Assembly (NCBI GenBank): GCA_017451975.1
Contig: JAFTNI010000243.1
Location: 1-12,483 of the forward strand
Length of the DNA stretch: 12,483 nucleotides
Reading direction: 5' to 3'
Source: Clostridia bacterium
GTDB taxonomy: Bacteria; Bacillota; Clostridia; Oscillospirales; CAG-272
The notes beneath the pieces were generated by a model. The model searched no databases, was not told the origin of the DNA, and saw nothing but the letters and a program-made list of their open reading frames with translations. How positions within the stretch are numbered: position 1 is the stretch's first letter; each line of letters begins with the position of its first letter. A program made the translations under genes and the position numbers. This document shows positions 1-6,563 of this stretch, piece after piece.

Positions 1-40
1 CCGCCCCGCCCCCCCCGCCGGTCCCTACTGTATGTGATTT
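1..40. other. C-rich tract and short inverted repeat downstream of mtaB
   Basis: The first 20 bases are almost pure C and G, with a run of eight C at about 9-16, so the minus strand downstream of mtaB is G-rich. Next to it, ATGTGA (32-37) and TCACAT (41-46) form a 6-bp inverted repeat with a 3-base loop that includes the mtaB stop codon. There is no U-tract, so it does not look like a standard terminator. The tract lies at the window edge, so its full extent is unknown. It could be real G-rich DNA or an assembly-edge artefact. Confidence 0.5.
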
Positions 41-1348
41 TCACATCTTCCCCGTTACTTTTTCACCGTCGTAGCCCGTAAGCGTTACGGGCACTATCTT
101 GCCGCGCAGGTCTTCGCCCGTTTCCACGCATACCTCCAGCATATTCGGCGCGTGGCCCGTGTAAGCTCCGCCATTGAACGTTTCGAAAAGCACGTTGAGC
201 GTTCTGCCGATAAAGCGCTCTGCGTTTTCGCGGCGAAGAACCTCATCAAGCTCCATAAGGCGCTTCACACGCTCGTTTTTAACGCTTTCAGGCAGCTGAC
301 CTTGCATTGTCGCCGCAGGCGTGCCCTCGCGCTTGGAAAACGGGAAAACGTGCATATGCAAAAAGCCTATCTGCTTCGCTATATCGTAGGTATCGAGGAA
401 ATCTGCCTCGCTCTCGCCCGGGAAGCCCGCTATGATATCGCAGGTAAACGTTGCATCCGGCATAACCGATTTTATATATTCCACGTTGCGAAGCACGGTT
501 TCGCGGTTATATTTTCGCTTCATATCGGCAAGCACCTTGTTACTGCCGCTTTGCAAGGAAAGGTGGAAGCTGGGCATAAACTTCGGCTCTGATGCAATGG
601 CATCTACAAAATCGCGCTTCAGCACAGAGGGCTCGAGCGAGCCCAGGCGTATGCGCTTTATTTCCGTTTTTGCCGCAACCTCGTGTATAAGTTCGGCAAG
701 CGTGCCCTTTCCGCCGAAATCCTTGCCGTAAGACGCCGTTTCCACGCCCGTGAGCACAGCTTCCTCGTAGCCGGCGCGGCAAAGCTTTTGCACTTCCTCC
801 ACAATTTCCTCGGCGGGGCGGGAAACCACGTTTCCGCGCGCGGTCTTTATAATGCAATAAGTGCAGTGGTTATCGCACCCATCTTCTATTTTAACGTAGG
901 CGCGCGTGCGCTCGCTTCTGCTGATGCTCATTTTTTCAAGCGGCGCGCTTTCCACGTCCTCTATCTTCGTTTTCGCGGCAATATCCTCGCCGCGCATAAG
1001 CGCGCAAGCCGCATCTGCCGCGGAAAGCTTGTTTCTGTTGCCGCAAACGTAGGCAACCCCCGGAATTTTCGCCATAACGTCGCTATGCACCTGCGAAGCG
1101 CAGCCCGTTACTATAACGAAGGCATCGGGGTTTTCGTTGTGAGCGCGGCGAACAAGCTTGCGCGATTTCTTTTCGCTTTCCTCTGTAACCGCGCAGGTAT
1201 TCACGATGTAAACGTCGCATTTTTCGGTAAACGGCAGAATAAGAAAGCCGCGCGCGGCGAGCGTTTCCTCTATAGCCGTGGATTCATATTGGTTTAACCT
1301 GCAACCGAGTGTATATACCGCCGCCGTGGGCGCACCGTTCTGTAACAT
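41..1348 (-). CDS. mtaB: tRNA (N6-L-threonylcarbamoyladenosine(37)-C2)-methylthiotransferase MtaB
   Basis: This radical-SAM enzyme converts t6A at position 37 of tRNAs reading ANN codons into ms2t6A, using two 4Fe-4S clusters. The 435-residue protein shows the complete family layout. An N-terminal methylthiotransferase domain carries Cys16 (in TLGCRLNQYES), Cys52 (VNTCAVTEE) and Cys83 (VTGCASQ), which bind the auxiliary cluster. A radical-SAM domain carries Cys158, Cys162 and Cys165 (CDNHCTYC). The C-terminal ~60 residues fit a TRAM RNA-binding domain. The length is normal for MtaB, and the Cys-rich start plus the LNQYES signature favour MtaB over MiaB or RimO. The ATG start has an AAGGA ribosome-binding site about 9 bases upstream and a good promoter (1383-1411). 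It appears to be transcribed alone; the downstream side is cut by the window edge. Confidence 0.95.
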   Translation of the reverse strand: MLQNGAPTAAVYTLGCRLNQYESTAIEETLAARGFLILPFTEKCDVYIVNTCAVTEESEKKSRKLVRRAHNENPDAFVIVTGCASQVHSDVMAKIPGVAYVCGNRNKLSAADAACALMRGEDIAAKTKIEDVESAPLEKMSISRSERTRAYVKIEDGCDNHCTYCIIKTARGNVVSRPAEEIVEEVQKLCRAGYEEAVLTGVETASYGKDFGGKGTLAELIHEVAAKTEIKRIRLGSLEPSVLKRDFVDAIASEPKFMPSFHLSLQSGSNKVLADMKRKYNRETVLRNVEYIKSVMPDATFTCDIIAGFPGESEADFLDTYDIAKQIGFLHMHVFPFSKREGTPAATMQGQLPESVKNERVKRLMELDEVLRRENAERFIGRTLNVLFETFNGGAYTGHAPNMLEVCVETGEDLRGKIVPVTLTGYDGEKVTGKM

Positions 1349-1382
1349 AATTTAAATTCCTTCATTTTATATATAATATATT

Positions 1383-1411
1383 ATTTTATCATACATTGAA
1401 GCAGATTGCAA
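1383..1411 (-). promoter_or_regulatory. Sigma-A-type promoter of mtaB
   Basis: Read on the minus strand, TTGCAA (1406-1411) and TAAAAT (1383-1388) are separated by exactly 17 bases. The -10 is preceded by TGA, an extended -10 feature. It ends about 35 bases before the mtaB ATG. The trmB promoter has the same hexamers and spacing. Confidence 0.65.
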
Positions 1412-1418
1412 TAATGCC

Positions 1419-1454
1419 TTTAAAATTATACTCAAAAATGAGTATAATTTTAAA
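1419..1454. repeat. Perfect 15-bp AT-rich inverted repeat between dacF and mtaB
   Basis: Positions 1419-1433 and 1440-1454 are perfect reverse complements (15 bp) around a 6-base loop. The repeat lies just upstream of the mtaB promoter and abuts the dacF terminator hairpin, sharing base 1454. Each arm holds a TATAAT-like hexamer on one strand. It could be a second part of the terminator or an operator upstream of mtaB; the sequence does not decide. Confidence 0.7.
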
Positions 1455-1479
1455 AAGGCTTGCCGCACGGCAAGCCTTT
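1454..1479 (-). terminator. Intrinsic terminator of dacF
   Basis: An 11-bp perfect stem (1454-1464 with 1469-1479, core AAGGCTTGCC) with a 4-base loop lies 8 bases past the dacF stop. On the minus strand it is followed by a run of five T. This fits a Rho-independent terminator. Confidence 0.85.
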
Positions 1480-1486
1480 CCCTTTT

Positions 1487-2638
1487 CTATTCACTTTCCC
1501 GTGCGCAAAGCGCCGCGCGCAGAATTCTCCACATCATTGTGAAAAACCCCATTTTTTCGCCATCCTCATCGGCAACGATGTTCGCTTTGCCAAGCACAGT
1601 TTCGCCGCATTTGTATGTTACCGTGCCGATAACGTCGCCCTTTTTCACGGGTGCGGCAACGCTTTCGGGCAGCTCGCATACAGTTTTAATTTTAGCTATA
1701 TCGCCCTTTTCAAGCAAAGCGGAATAGCCCTCTTTTTTTATTTTCAAGGTTTCCTTAACTCCGCCCGTAAGCTTGATTTCATCAAGCACCGCCTCTTTTT
1801 CCGCAAAAAGCGCGTAGTTTGCAAAGCCGAAATCGAGCATTTTTGCCGCAAGCGTGTTGCGCTCGTCGCGCGTGGGCGCGCCCATAACGACGGCTATGAG
1901 CGAAAGGTCGCCCCGCTTCGCCGTGGCGCTTATGCAGAATTTCGCCTTTGAAGTAGAGCCCGTTTTAAGCCCCGTGCAGCCACTGTAGGTGCGAAGCAGG
2001 CGATTTGTGTTGGAAAGCCCGAATTCCCCGTTTCTTACGGTATCCATCCACACGGTTGTGTAATCGAAAATTTTCTCGTGCTTCATAAGCTCGCGGCTCA
2101 TAATAGCGATATCGCGCGCGGAGGTTACGTGGTTTTGCGTGGTATCGTCAAGCCCGTTGGTGTTTTCGAAATTTGTGCTCGTCATGCCAAGAGCACGCGC
2201 GCGCTCGTTCATTTTCGCAACAAACGCGCTCTCGCTGCCCGCTATGTGCTCTGCAAGGGCGCACGCCGCATCGTTTGCCGAGCTTATTACCACGCTTTTG
2301 ATAAGGTCCTCCACGCACATCTGCTCGCCAACCTCAAGGAAAATTTGAGTACCGCCCATAGAAGCGGCGGTTTCACTCGCCGTTACCATGTCGGAAAGCG
2401 CGAGCGTTCCGCCGTCTATCGCCTCGAAAACGAGCAGAAGAGTCATAATTTTCGTAACAGAGGCGGGCGGCAAAGCCTCGTCTGCATTATGCTCGAAAAG
2501 CACCTTGCCCGTGGCGGCGTCCATAAGTATGGCGCTTTTTGCCGTAACCTCCTCGCCAAACTCCGCCGCGCCCGCAGGCAGGCAGAAGGCGCAGAAAATA
2601 AAAATGCCGCACAAAAACAAAGAAAGAAATTTTTTCAT
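1487..2638 (-). CDS. dacF: Serine-type D-alanyl-D-alanine carboxypeptidase (DacF/PBP5 family, peptidase S11)
   Basis: This secreted low-molecular-weight penicillin-binding protein removes the terminal D-Ala from peptidoglycan stem peptides and so limits cross-linking. The three active-site motifs are present and well spaced: SxxK as SVTK (Ser60, Lys63), SxN as SAN (Ser120) and KTG (225-227). Residues 1 to about 25 form a signal peptide with a basic MKK start, a hydrophobic core and an AGAA-like cleavage site. After the catalytic domain, residues about 280-360 fit the PBP5 C-terminal beta domain, and the last ~20 residues (MMWRILRAAL) resemble the amphipathic membrane anchor. The start is set at ATG 2638 because a GGGGGA ribosome-binding site lies 5 bases upstream; a TTG at 2650 is in frame but overlaps that site. 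Length (383 residues) is normal. The exact paralog name is less certain than the family. Confidence 0.93.
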   Translation of the reverse strand: MKKFLSLFLCGIFIFCAFCLPAGAAEFGEEVTAKSAILMDAATGKVLFEHNADEALPPASVTKIMTLLLVFEAIDGGTLALSDMVTASETAASMGGTQIFLEVGEQMCVEDLIKSVVISSANDAACALAEHIAGSESAFVAKMNERARALGMTSTNFENTNGLDDTTQNHVTSARDIAIMSRELMKHEKIFDYTTVWMDTVRNGEFGLSNTNRLLRTYSGCTGLKTGSTSKAKFCISATAKRGDLSLIAVVMGAPTRDERNTLAAKMLDFGFANYALFAEKEAVLDEIKLTGGVKETLKIKKEGYSALLEKGDIAKIKTVCELPESVAAPVKKGDVIGTVTYKCGETVLGKANIVADEDGEKMGFFTMMWRILRAALCARESE

Positions 2639-2660
2639 AATATCCCCCAAAAATTTAATT

Positions 2661-2689
2661 TATATAAATATATGTAAGGATATGCGCAA
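2661..2689 (-). promoter_or_regulatory. Putative dacF promoter
   Basis: On the minus strand, TTGCGC (2684-2689) and TATATA (2661-2666) are 17 bases apart, just upstream of the dacF ribosome-binding site. The -35 matches the consensus weakly. The terminator of the preceding gene lies directly upstream, so dacF needs its own promoter here. Confidence 0.5.
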
Positions 2690-2704
2690 ATATGCAGGCA
2701 ACAA

Positions 2705-2730
2705 AAAACAGTGCCTTTCGGCACTGTTTT
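2705..2730 (-). terminator. Terminator of the HPr-like gene
   Basis: A perfect 11-bp stem (2705-2715 with 2720-2730) with a 4-base loop lies 12 bases past the stop codon of the HPr-like gene. On the minus strand it is followed by a T-rich run, as expected of an intrinsic terminator. Confidence 0.88.
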
Positions 2731-2742
2731 CGTTTTAGCCAA

Positions 2743-2973
2743 TTAGTCTACGATGTAAGCCTTGAGTTCATCAAGAATGTCGTCGCAGTCATCTTTGTGA
2801 ACTGTCATTGTGATGGGATTCATGAGGTCGAGGCTGAAAATGCCCATGATAGATTTCGCGTCAACAACGTATCTACCGCTTGCAAGGTCGATTTCAGCTT
2901 CGTATTTACGAACAGCTTCAACAAAATCGCGAACAGCTTCAATAGAAGAAAGACGAACTTTTACAGTTTTCAT
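2743..2973 (-). CDS. HPr-family protein lacking the phosphorylatable histidine
   Basis: This 76-residue protein has the HPr fold length and a clear regulatory-site motif, AKSIMGIFSLDL (residues 39-50). It matches the HPr region around Ser46, with Ser41 at the equivalent position. The active-site loop of a working HPr, (G)xHARPA near residue 15, is absent: the matching stretch reads SSIEAVRDFV and has no histidine. It therefore should not carry phosphate in the sugar phosphotransferase system but could still be a target of, or partner to, HPr kinase/CcpA-type regulation. That role is inference. Such His-less HPr-like proteins are known from clostridial genomes. The start at 2973 is chosen over ATG 2988 because GGGGGT lies 8 bases upstream of 2973 and overlaps the other codon. 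It has its own strong promoter and terminator, so it looks monocistronic. Confidence 0.8.
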   Translation of the reverse strand: MKTVKVRLSSIEAVRDFVEAVRKYEAEIDLASGRYVVDAKSIMGIFSLDLMNPITMTVHKDDCDDILDELKAYIVD

Positions 2974-3014
2974 TATGAGTACCCCCATTAAAAATAAATT
3001 ATTTATACACCTCT

Positions 3015-3043
3015 ATATTACCAAAAAAACGCAGAATTGTCAA
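3015..3043 (-). promoter_or_regulatory. Strong sigma-A promoter of the HPr-like gene
   Basis: On the minus strand, a perfect TTGACA (3038-3043) and TAATAT (3015-3020) are 17 bases apart, with TGG before the -10 (extended -10). It lies about 45 bases upstream of the ATG and starts only ~15 bases after the stop codon of the TspO-like gene. Confidence 0.85.
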
Positions 3044-3058
3044 GCAATTTCGTAAACT

Positions 3059-3580
3059 TTAATTAAGAATAAATAAGCTTAAACTATAGCAGGCAAGATA
3101 AAAATCGAAAAATGCAAAAATAAGTACGGCAAATGCCGCCACGGAGTTGATGTTTATGTACATTTTAAAAACTGCGGCGCAGAAAACGAGAATTATAATG
3201 CATACAATAAAAGCAATGAAAAACGAAGCCGCCGTGTATACAAGCGGAATCCACGTAAAGCAAAGAAAGAGCGTGCAAACGGCGAGCGCAAGCGGGGCAA
3301 ACTTCCCTTGCCCCCTTCTGAAGTGCGGCGTAGAAATTATAACCCCTGCCGCCGCGCCGAAAAGCGCGTAGAAAGCTATCTGAAGCACTATCATCGCAAA
3401 CGGCGGAAAATAAAACTTCGGCTGGGCAATTTCGCCGTAAACCTCATAATCTACCCCGCCGATGGCGAAAATCAGCCCAAGGCACGCGCAAATTATGGCG
3501 GCAACTATAACAAGAGTGGTATTAACGCAAAGCGTTTCGCGCACAAACCCGCGCTTTATTTTGCCTATATATTTTTTCAT
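3059..3580 (-). CDS. Divergent TspO/MBR-like five-helix membrane protein
   Basis: This 173-residue protein has about five hydrophobic segments, near residues 21-41, 59-82, 94-112, 115-138 and 147-170. That is the number and length of the TspO/translocator-protein family. Two regions echo TspO: QPKFYFPPF (53-61) followed by LQIAFYALFG resembles the KPxWxPPxW ... W..LY..MG signature, and the C-terminal AFFDFYLACYSLSLFILN matches the last TspO helix, which ends in LN. Most of the conserved tryptophans of TspO are replaced by Phe or other residues, so binding of tetrapyrroles cannot be assumed. The start is ATG 3580, preceded by GGGGGT at 5 bases; an upstream in-frame start would add a poor N-terminus. 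No terminator is visible before the next promoter. Family assignment is moderately sure. Confidence 0.6.
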   Translation of the reverse strand: MKKYIGKIKRGFVRETLCVNTTLVIVAAIICACLGLIFAIGGVDYEVYGEIAQPKFYFPPFAMIVLQIAFYALFGAAAGVIISTPHFRRGQGKFAPLALAVCTLFLCFTWIPLVYTAASFFIAFIVCIIILVFCAAVFKMYININSVAAFAVLIFAFFDFYLACYSLSLFILN

Positions 3581-3600
3581 ATGTACCCCCAAGTGTGTTT

Positions 3601-3630
3601 TTATATAGATATGCGGAGAAAAAGGCAAAT
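3601..3630 (-). promoter_or_regulatory. Possible weak promoter of the TspO-like gene
   Basis: On the minus strand, a TTTGCC-like -35 is followed after about 16 bases by TATATA just upstream of the ribosome-binding site. The match is weak; another -10-like hexamer (TATATT) occurs slightly upstream. Approximate positions only. Confidence 0.25.
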
Positions 3631-3683
3631 ATACCGCGAAAACGATTTTTATCATATTTTCAGCCGATTGCTTGGTTTAAAAT

Positions 3684-3713
3684 TTGACAAAAATTTTCGC
3701 CGTATGGTAAAAT
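3684..3713 (+). promoter_or_regulatory. Sigma-A-type promoter upstream of the ECF sigma gene
   Basis: A perfect TTGACA (3684-3689) and TAAAAT (3708-3713) are 18 bases apart, with TGG before the -10. It would give a leader of roughly 75-80 bases and basal transcription of the sigma gene. Confidence 0.65.
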
Positions 3714-3738
3714 AAATATAAAATATTTTTCAAAAAAC

Positions 3739-3767
3739 GCCAACCTTTTCTAAAATTCGTGTCTATA
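3739..3767 (+). promoter_or_regulatory. Putative ECF-sigma (autoregulatory) promoter
   Basis: GCCAACCTTTT (3739-3749) resembles the AAC-centred -35 element of ECF sigma factors, and CGTGTCTATA (3758-3767) contains a GTC-type -10. AAC and GTC are 16 bases apart, which is typical of the class. It sits 30 bases before the sigma gene start, where an autoregulated promoter is expected. Which sigma factor uses it is inferred from position alone. Confidence 0.5.
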
Positions 3768-3797
3768 TGGGTGAAAGCTTTCAAAGGAGAACACAAA

Positions 3798-5417
3798 ATG
3801 AAAAGACAAGATGCCGAAAAAATAATAGCAGAATATATAAAGCCGATATTCGGATTTGCACTGAAGCGTGCGAAAAACGAAAATGACGCAGAAGATCTTT
3901 CGCAAGAAATCGTACTTCGCTCGTTTCGGGCGCTCCTCGCAAAAGACGATATTGCAGACACAGGCAAATTCATTTGGACAGTAGCACACAACACCCTTGC
4001 CAACTACTATCGTTATGCAGGCAAAAGTGTGCTCGGCGTTTCCATTGACGAAATTGCCGAAACGCTCGCAGGAGAAGAAGAAAACATTTTCGAGGAAGAC
4101 ACCAAAGAAGCACTTTCACGCCTGCAAAGCGAAATTGCATATCTTTCGAAAACGCAACGGCAAATTATTATTGCTTATTATTTTGAAAATAGAAAGCAAG
4201 CGGATATTGCACACGAGCTCGGCATACCGCTCGGCACTGTAAAATGGCATTTGTTTGAAGCAAAAAAAGATTTGAAACGAGGTATGAATACTATGAGAAA
4301 AGCAAGCGAACTTAAATTTAACCCCATAAAATTTGGATACGGTCTTTGCGGGAGCGCAGGAAAGGACGATATCCGCAGTTATCTCCGTTCTTCCCTCGCC
4401 CAAAACATTCTCTACAGCGTAAAAAGCAGCGCAAAAACCATAAACGAAATTGCCGATGACCTCGGCGTTTCGCCCGTTTACGTTGAAAGCGAAGCGGAAC
4501 ACCTTGAAAAATACGGACTTCTTATTTTGAAAAAGGAAAAATATTTATCGAATATAGTAATCGACGAGCCGACCTCGGAGCAGCTCACTCTGCACGATGC
4601 TATGTACAAAAAAGCGGCGAAGCTTTTCGCACACGAGCTTTTCGATAAGCTTGCAGAAAGTGGACTTCTCGAAGACAAGCGAATAATCTGCGCTCAAAAC
4701 GATAAAAATTTTCTTCTCTGGGCGCTGATTCCGCTTATATCCGCGCTTTCCGGAGAGCATCTTATAGATGAAAAAATAAAATTCGAGGAAGCCGCAACGC
4801 TTCGCCCGGACGGTGGACACAATATTTGTGTAGCAACGGTATCGAATAACAACATAGTGCTTCCGAAAGATTACGTTTATATGAAAAACTGGTTTGGCCC
4901 CTGCTGGAGCGATAAAAATAATACCGTAATGTGGAGAGTAGACAGCGAATGGTCTGAAAGCCGCGTAATACGCAGCCGCAGCGATTTTGAAGAAACGGAG
5001 CGCACAATTATCCTATATAAGCGCGAAAAGGAAGAGGGATGCCTCAACCGCGACGACTACACCTGGCTTGCCGAGCGCGGATATATAAAAATCGGCGAAA
5101 ACGGCAAGGCGGAATGGCAGATAGTAATTCTCGCAGACAACGAAATCAAGCGCGAGCTTATTACCATTGGAGATAAAATAAAAGAAAGGCTGAACGAGGA
5201 ATTTGAAGAACTGAAAAAGCCTTATATAAGCGCTGTTCTGGAAGCAACGCCTGTACATATGCGCAAAGCACAGGGATATAATTTGCAATATCTTTTCAGC
5301 TCCGACGGCTGGTTTCTGCTCCACTGCCTGAAAGCACTTGTAGAAAGTGGTAAGCTGCAAGTTCCCAAGGAGAGCCAACGTAAAGCGCTCACCACGGTAA
5401 TTATGCCTAAAATCTAA
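3798..5417 (+). CDS. ECF-type RNA polymerase sigma factor with a large uncharacterised C-terminal extension
   Basis: Residues 1-75 fit sigma region 2 (NDAEDLSQEIVLRSF for core binding, then FIWTVAHNTLANYYR for -10 recognition). Residues about 105-160 fit region 4, with a helix-turn-helix (RKQADIAHELGIPLGTVKWHL) that reads the -35. The protein then continues to 539 residues, far beyond the roughly 160-200 of ordinary ECF factors. Residues about 195-245 look like a winged helix (TINEIADDLGVSPVYVESEAEHLEKYGLL). The remaining ~290 residues match no family I recognise and have no membrane segment, so the protein should be cytoplasmic. No anti-sigma gene is adjacent, so the extension may carry the control function; this is inference. 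The start at 3798 has AAAGGAGA 8 bases upstream. An earlier ATG at 3759 would lie inside the putative ECF promoter and is rejected. A terminator follows directly. Confidence 0.85.
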   Translation: MKRQDAEKIIAEYIKPIFGFALKRAKNENDAEDLSQEIVLRSFRALLAKDDIADTGKFIWTVAHNTLANYYRYAGKSVLGVSIDEIAETLAGEEENIFEEDTKEALSRLQSEIAYLSKTQRQIIIAYYFENRKQADIAHELGIPLGTVKWHLFEAKKDLKRGMNTMRKASELKFNPIKFGYGLCGSAGKDDIRSYLRSSLAQNILYSVKSSAKTINEIADDLGVSPVYVESEAEHLEKYGLLILKKEKYLSNIVIDEPTSEQLTLHDAMYKKAAKLFAHELFDKLAESGLLEDKRIICAQNDKNFLLWALIPLISALSGEHLIDEKIKFEEAATLRPDGGHNICVATVSNNNIVLPKDYVYMKNWFGPCWSDKNNTVMWRVDSEWSESRVIRSRSDFEETERTIILYKREKEEGCLNRDDYTWLAERGYIKIGENGKAEWQIVILADNEIKRELITIGDKIKERLNEEFEELKKPYISAVLEATPVHMRKAQGYNLQYLFSSDGWFLLHCLKALVESGKLQVPKESQRKALTTVIMPKI

Positions 5418-5421
5418 CTTC

Positions 5422-5460
5422 AACACAAAAAAGCAACCCAAAGGTTGCTTTTTTTGTGTT
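5422..5460. terminator. Bidirectional terminator between the sigma gene and the DUF378 gene
   Basis: GCAACC (5433-5438) and GGTTGC (5443-5448) form a stem with a CAAA loop. It extends through an A-run and T-run and, after one bulged base, through AACAC/GTGTT. Seven T follow the stem on the plus strand, and six T on the minus strand. It lies between converging stop codons and should end both transcripts. Confidence 0.88.
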
Positions 5461-5673
5461 TTACTCTCTGCCTGCCGTGATTTCTTCGCGCGAACGGAAA
5501 AGGAGCGAAACGCACCAAACGCCCGCAAGCGCCACAAGCGTGAAAATAATACGCGACATAAGCGCGCCCGCACCGCCGAAAATCCAGGAAACTATATCGA
5601 AGCCGAAAAGACCGATACTGCCCCAGTTGAACGCGCCCACTATAACAAGCAAAAGTGCTACTCTATCAAGCAT
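5461..5673 (-). CDS. DUF378 family small membrane protein
   Basis: This 70-residue protein begins with LDRVALLLVIVGAFNWGSIGLFGFD and continues with SRIIFTLVALAGVW, the two hydrophobic segments and the conserved INWG/GLF pattern of the DUF378 family. Members are small two-helix inner-membrane proteins of unknown function, often near stress or housekeeping genes. The C-terminal ~12 residues are charged and likely cytoplasmic. An AGAGGT ribosome-binding site lies about 8 bases upstream of the ATG. No convincing promoter hexamers were found in the 195-base gap to trmB. Confidence 0.85.
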   Translation of the reverse strand: MLDRVALLLVIVGAFNWGSIGLFGFDIVSWIFGGAGALMSRIIFTLVALAGVWCVSLLFRSREEITAGRE

Positions 5674-5802
5674 CGTATCTACCTCTCTGATTTTAAGGTA
5701 ATGTCACAATCTTAAACGTCTGCTTATATTCTTACCACAAGAAAAATTTTTATACCTTGCAAACGGTAAAGATAATTTTAATGTGCAGAAATCAATTTTT
5801 TC

Positions 5803-5831
5803 TTGCAAAAACGCAATATATGTGATAAAAT
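5803..5831 (+). promoter_or_regulatory. Sigma-A-type promoter of trmB
   Basis: TTGCAA (5803-5808) and TAAAAT (5826-5831) are 17 bases apart, with TGA before the -10. It lies about 38 bases upstream of the trmB ATG and has the same hexamers and spacing as the mtaB promoter. Confidence 0.7.
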
Positions 5832-5868
5832 GATTTTATAATTAACTTTTAAGCAAAGGATTTTTAAT

Positions 5869-6522
5869 ATGCGTGTAAGAAAAAAGAAAAACGGCGACGC
5901 AAGATACGAGGCTTGCGGCGACCTTTTTATAGAATTTGATAAAGAAAACCCCGAAAAGCTTTCGCTTACCGAGCTTTTCCCCGGCTATACACATTTCCGC
6001 GCTGAAATCGGCTGCGGCAAAGGCACGTTTATCGCGGAAACGGCAAAACGCAACCCCGACGTTGCCTTCCTCGCCGTGGAAAAGGTGCGCGACGTTGTAA
6101 TTTTCGCCGCCGAAAAGGTTCAGGCGGCAGAGCTTCCCAACGTGCGCTTTATTTGCGGCGATGCATCTGCGCTCACAGCGCTCATAGACGAAAAGAGCCT
6201 TGAAACAATATATATCAATTTCTGCGACCCGTGGCCCAAGGCGCGCCACGCAAAGCGCAGGCTCACCAGCGAAGGCTTCCTTCGTATTTTCAAAAACCTC
6301 ATTGCCGACGACGGCAAGATAGAATTCAAAACAGATAATATCGGTCTTTTTGAATTTTCGCTTGAAGAATTCCCCAAAGCGGGCTACGAAATGAAGAACG
6401 TAACCTTCGATCTTCACGCAAGTGAATGGGCAGAGGGCAACATTCAAACGGAATATGAAAGGAATTTTTCGGCAAAAGGCTTTAAAATCAACCGTCTTGA
6501 GGCTTACAAGCAAGAAAAATAA
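5869..6522 (+). CDS. trmB: tRNA (guanine-N7-)-methyltransferase TrmB
   Basis: TrmB uses S-adenosylmethionine to make m7G46 in the variable loop of tRNAs. The 217-residue protein is the normal length for the bacterial enzyme. The SAM-binding motif EIGCGKG (46-52) and the acidic residue Glu71 ending the next strand are present. So are CGDAS (96-100), the family's DPWPK (120-124) with the following basic HAKRR, and the C-terminal TEYERNFSAKG (194-204). The ATG start has AAAGGA 8 bases upstream. It has its own promoter and no obvious partner; no strong terminator is visible before the rpmB promoter. Confidence 0.96.
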   Translation: MRVRKKKNGDARYEACGDLFIEFDKENPEKLSLTELFPGYTHFRAEIGCGKGTFIAETAKRNPDVAFLAVEKVRDVVIFAAEKVQAAELPNVRFICGDASALTALIDEKSLETIYINFCDPWPKARHAKRRLTSEGFLRIFKNLIADDGKIEFKTDNIGLFEFSLEEFPKAGYEMKNVTFDLHASEWAEGNIQTEYERNFSAKGFKINRLEAYKQEK

Positions 6523-6563
6523 AAACTTTTTTAAATATATGTAATAAAAACGCAAAAAAAGAC

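Noticed and set aside
32..46. CRP-like site (TGTGA ... TCACA)
   Set aside because: The half-sites are 3 bases apart instead of 6, and it lies over a stop codon, not a promoter.
683..1297. 204-residue plus-strand reading frame inside mtaB
   Set aside because: It is antisense to the complete, motif-rich mtaB and resembles no family; similar long frames opposite dacF, trmB, purF and the sigma gene are rejected for the same reason.
2639..2650. TTG start at 2650 for the carboxypeptidase
   Set aside because: It overlaps the GGGGGA ribosome-binding site of ATG 2638, which also begins a normal signal peptide.
3759..3797. Earlier ATG at 3759 for the sigma factor
   Set aside because: It falls within the putative ECF promoter and lacks a ribosome-binding site; ATG 3798 has AAAGGAGA at good spacing and starts directly with sigma region 2.
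5842..6555. 237-residue minus-strand frame opposite trmB
   Set aside because: trmB on the plus strand is complete with all signature motifs; the antisense frame has no ribosome-binding site or recognisable domain.
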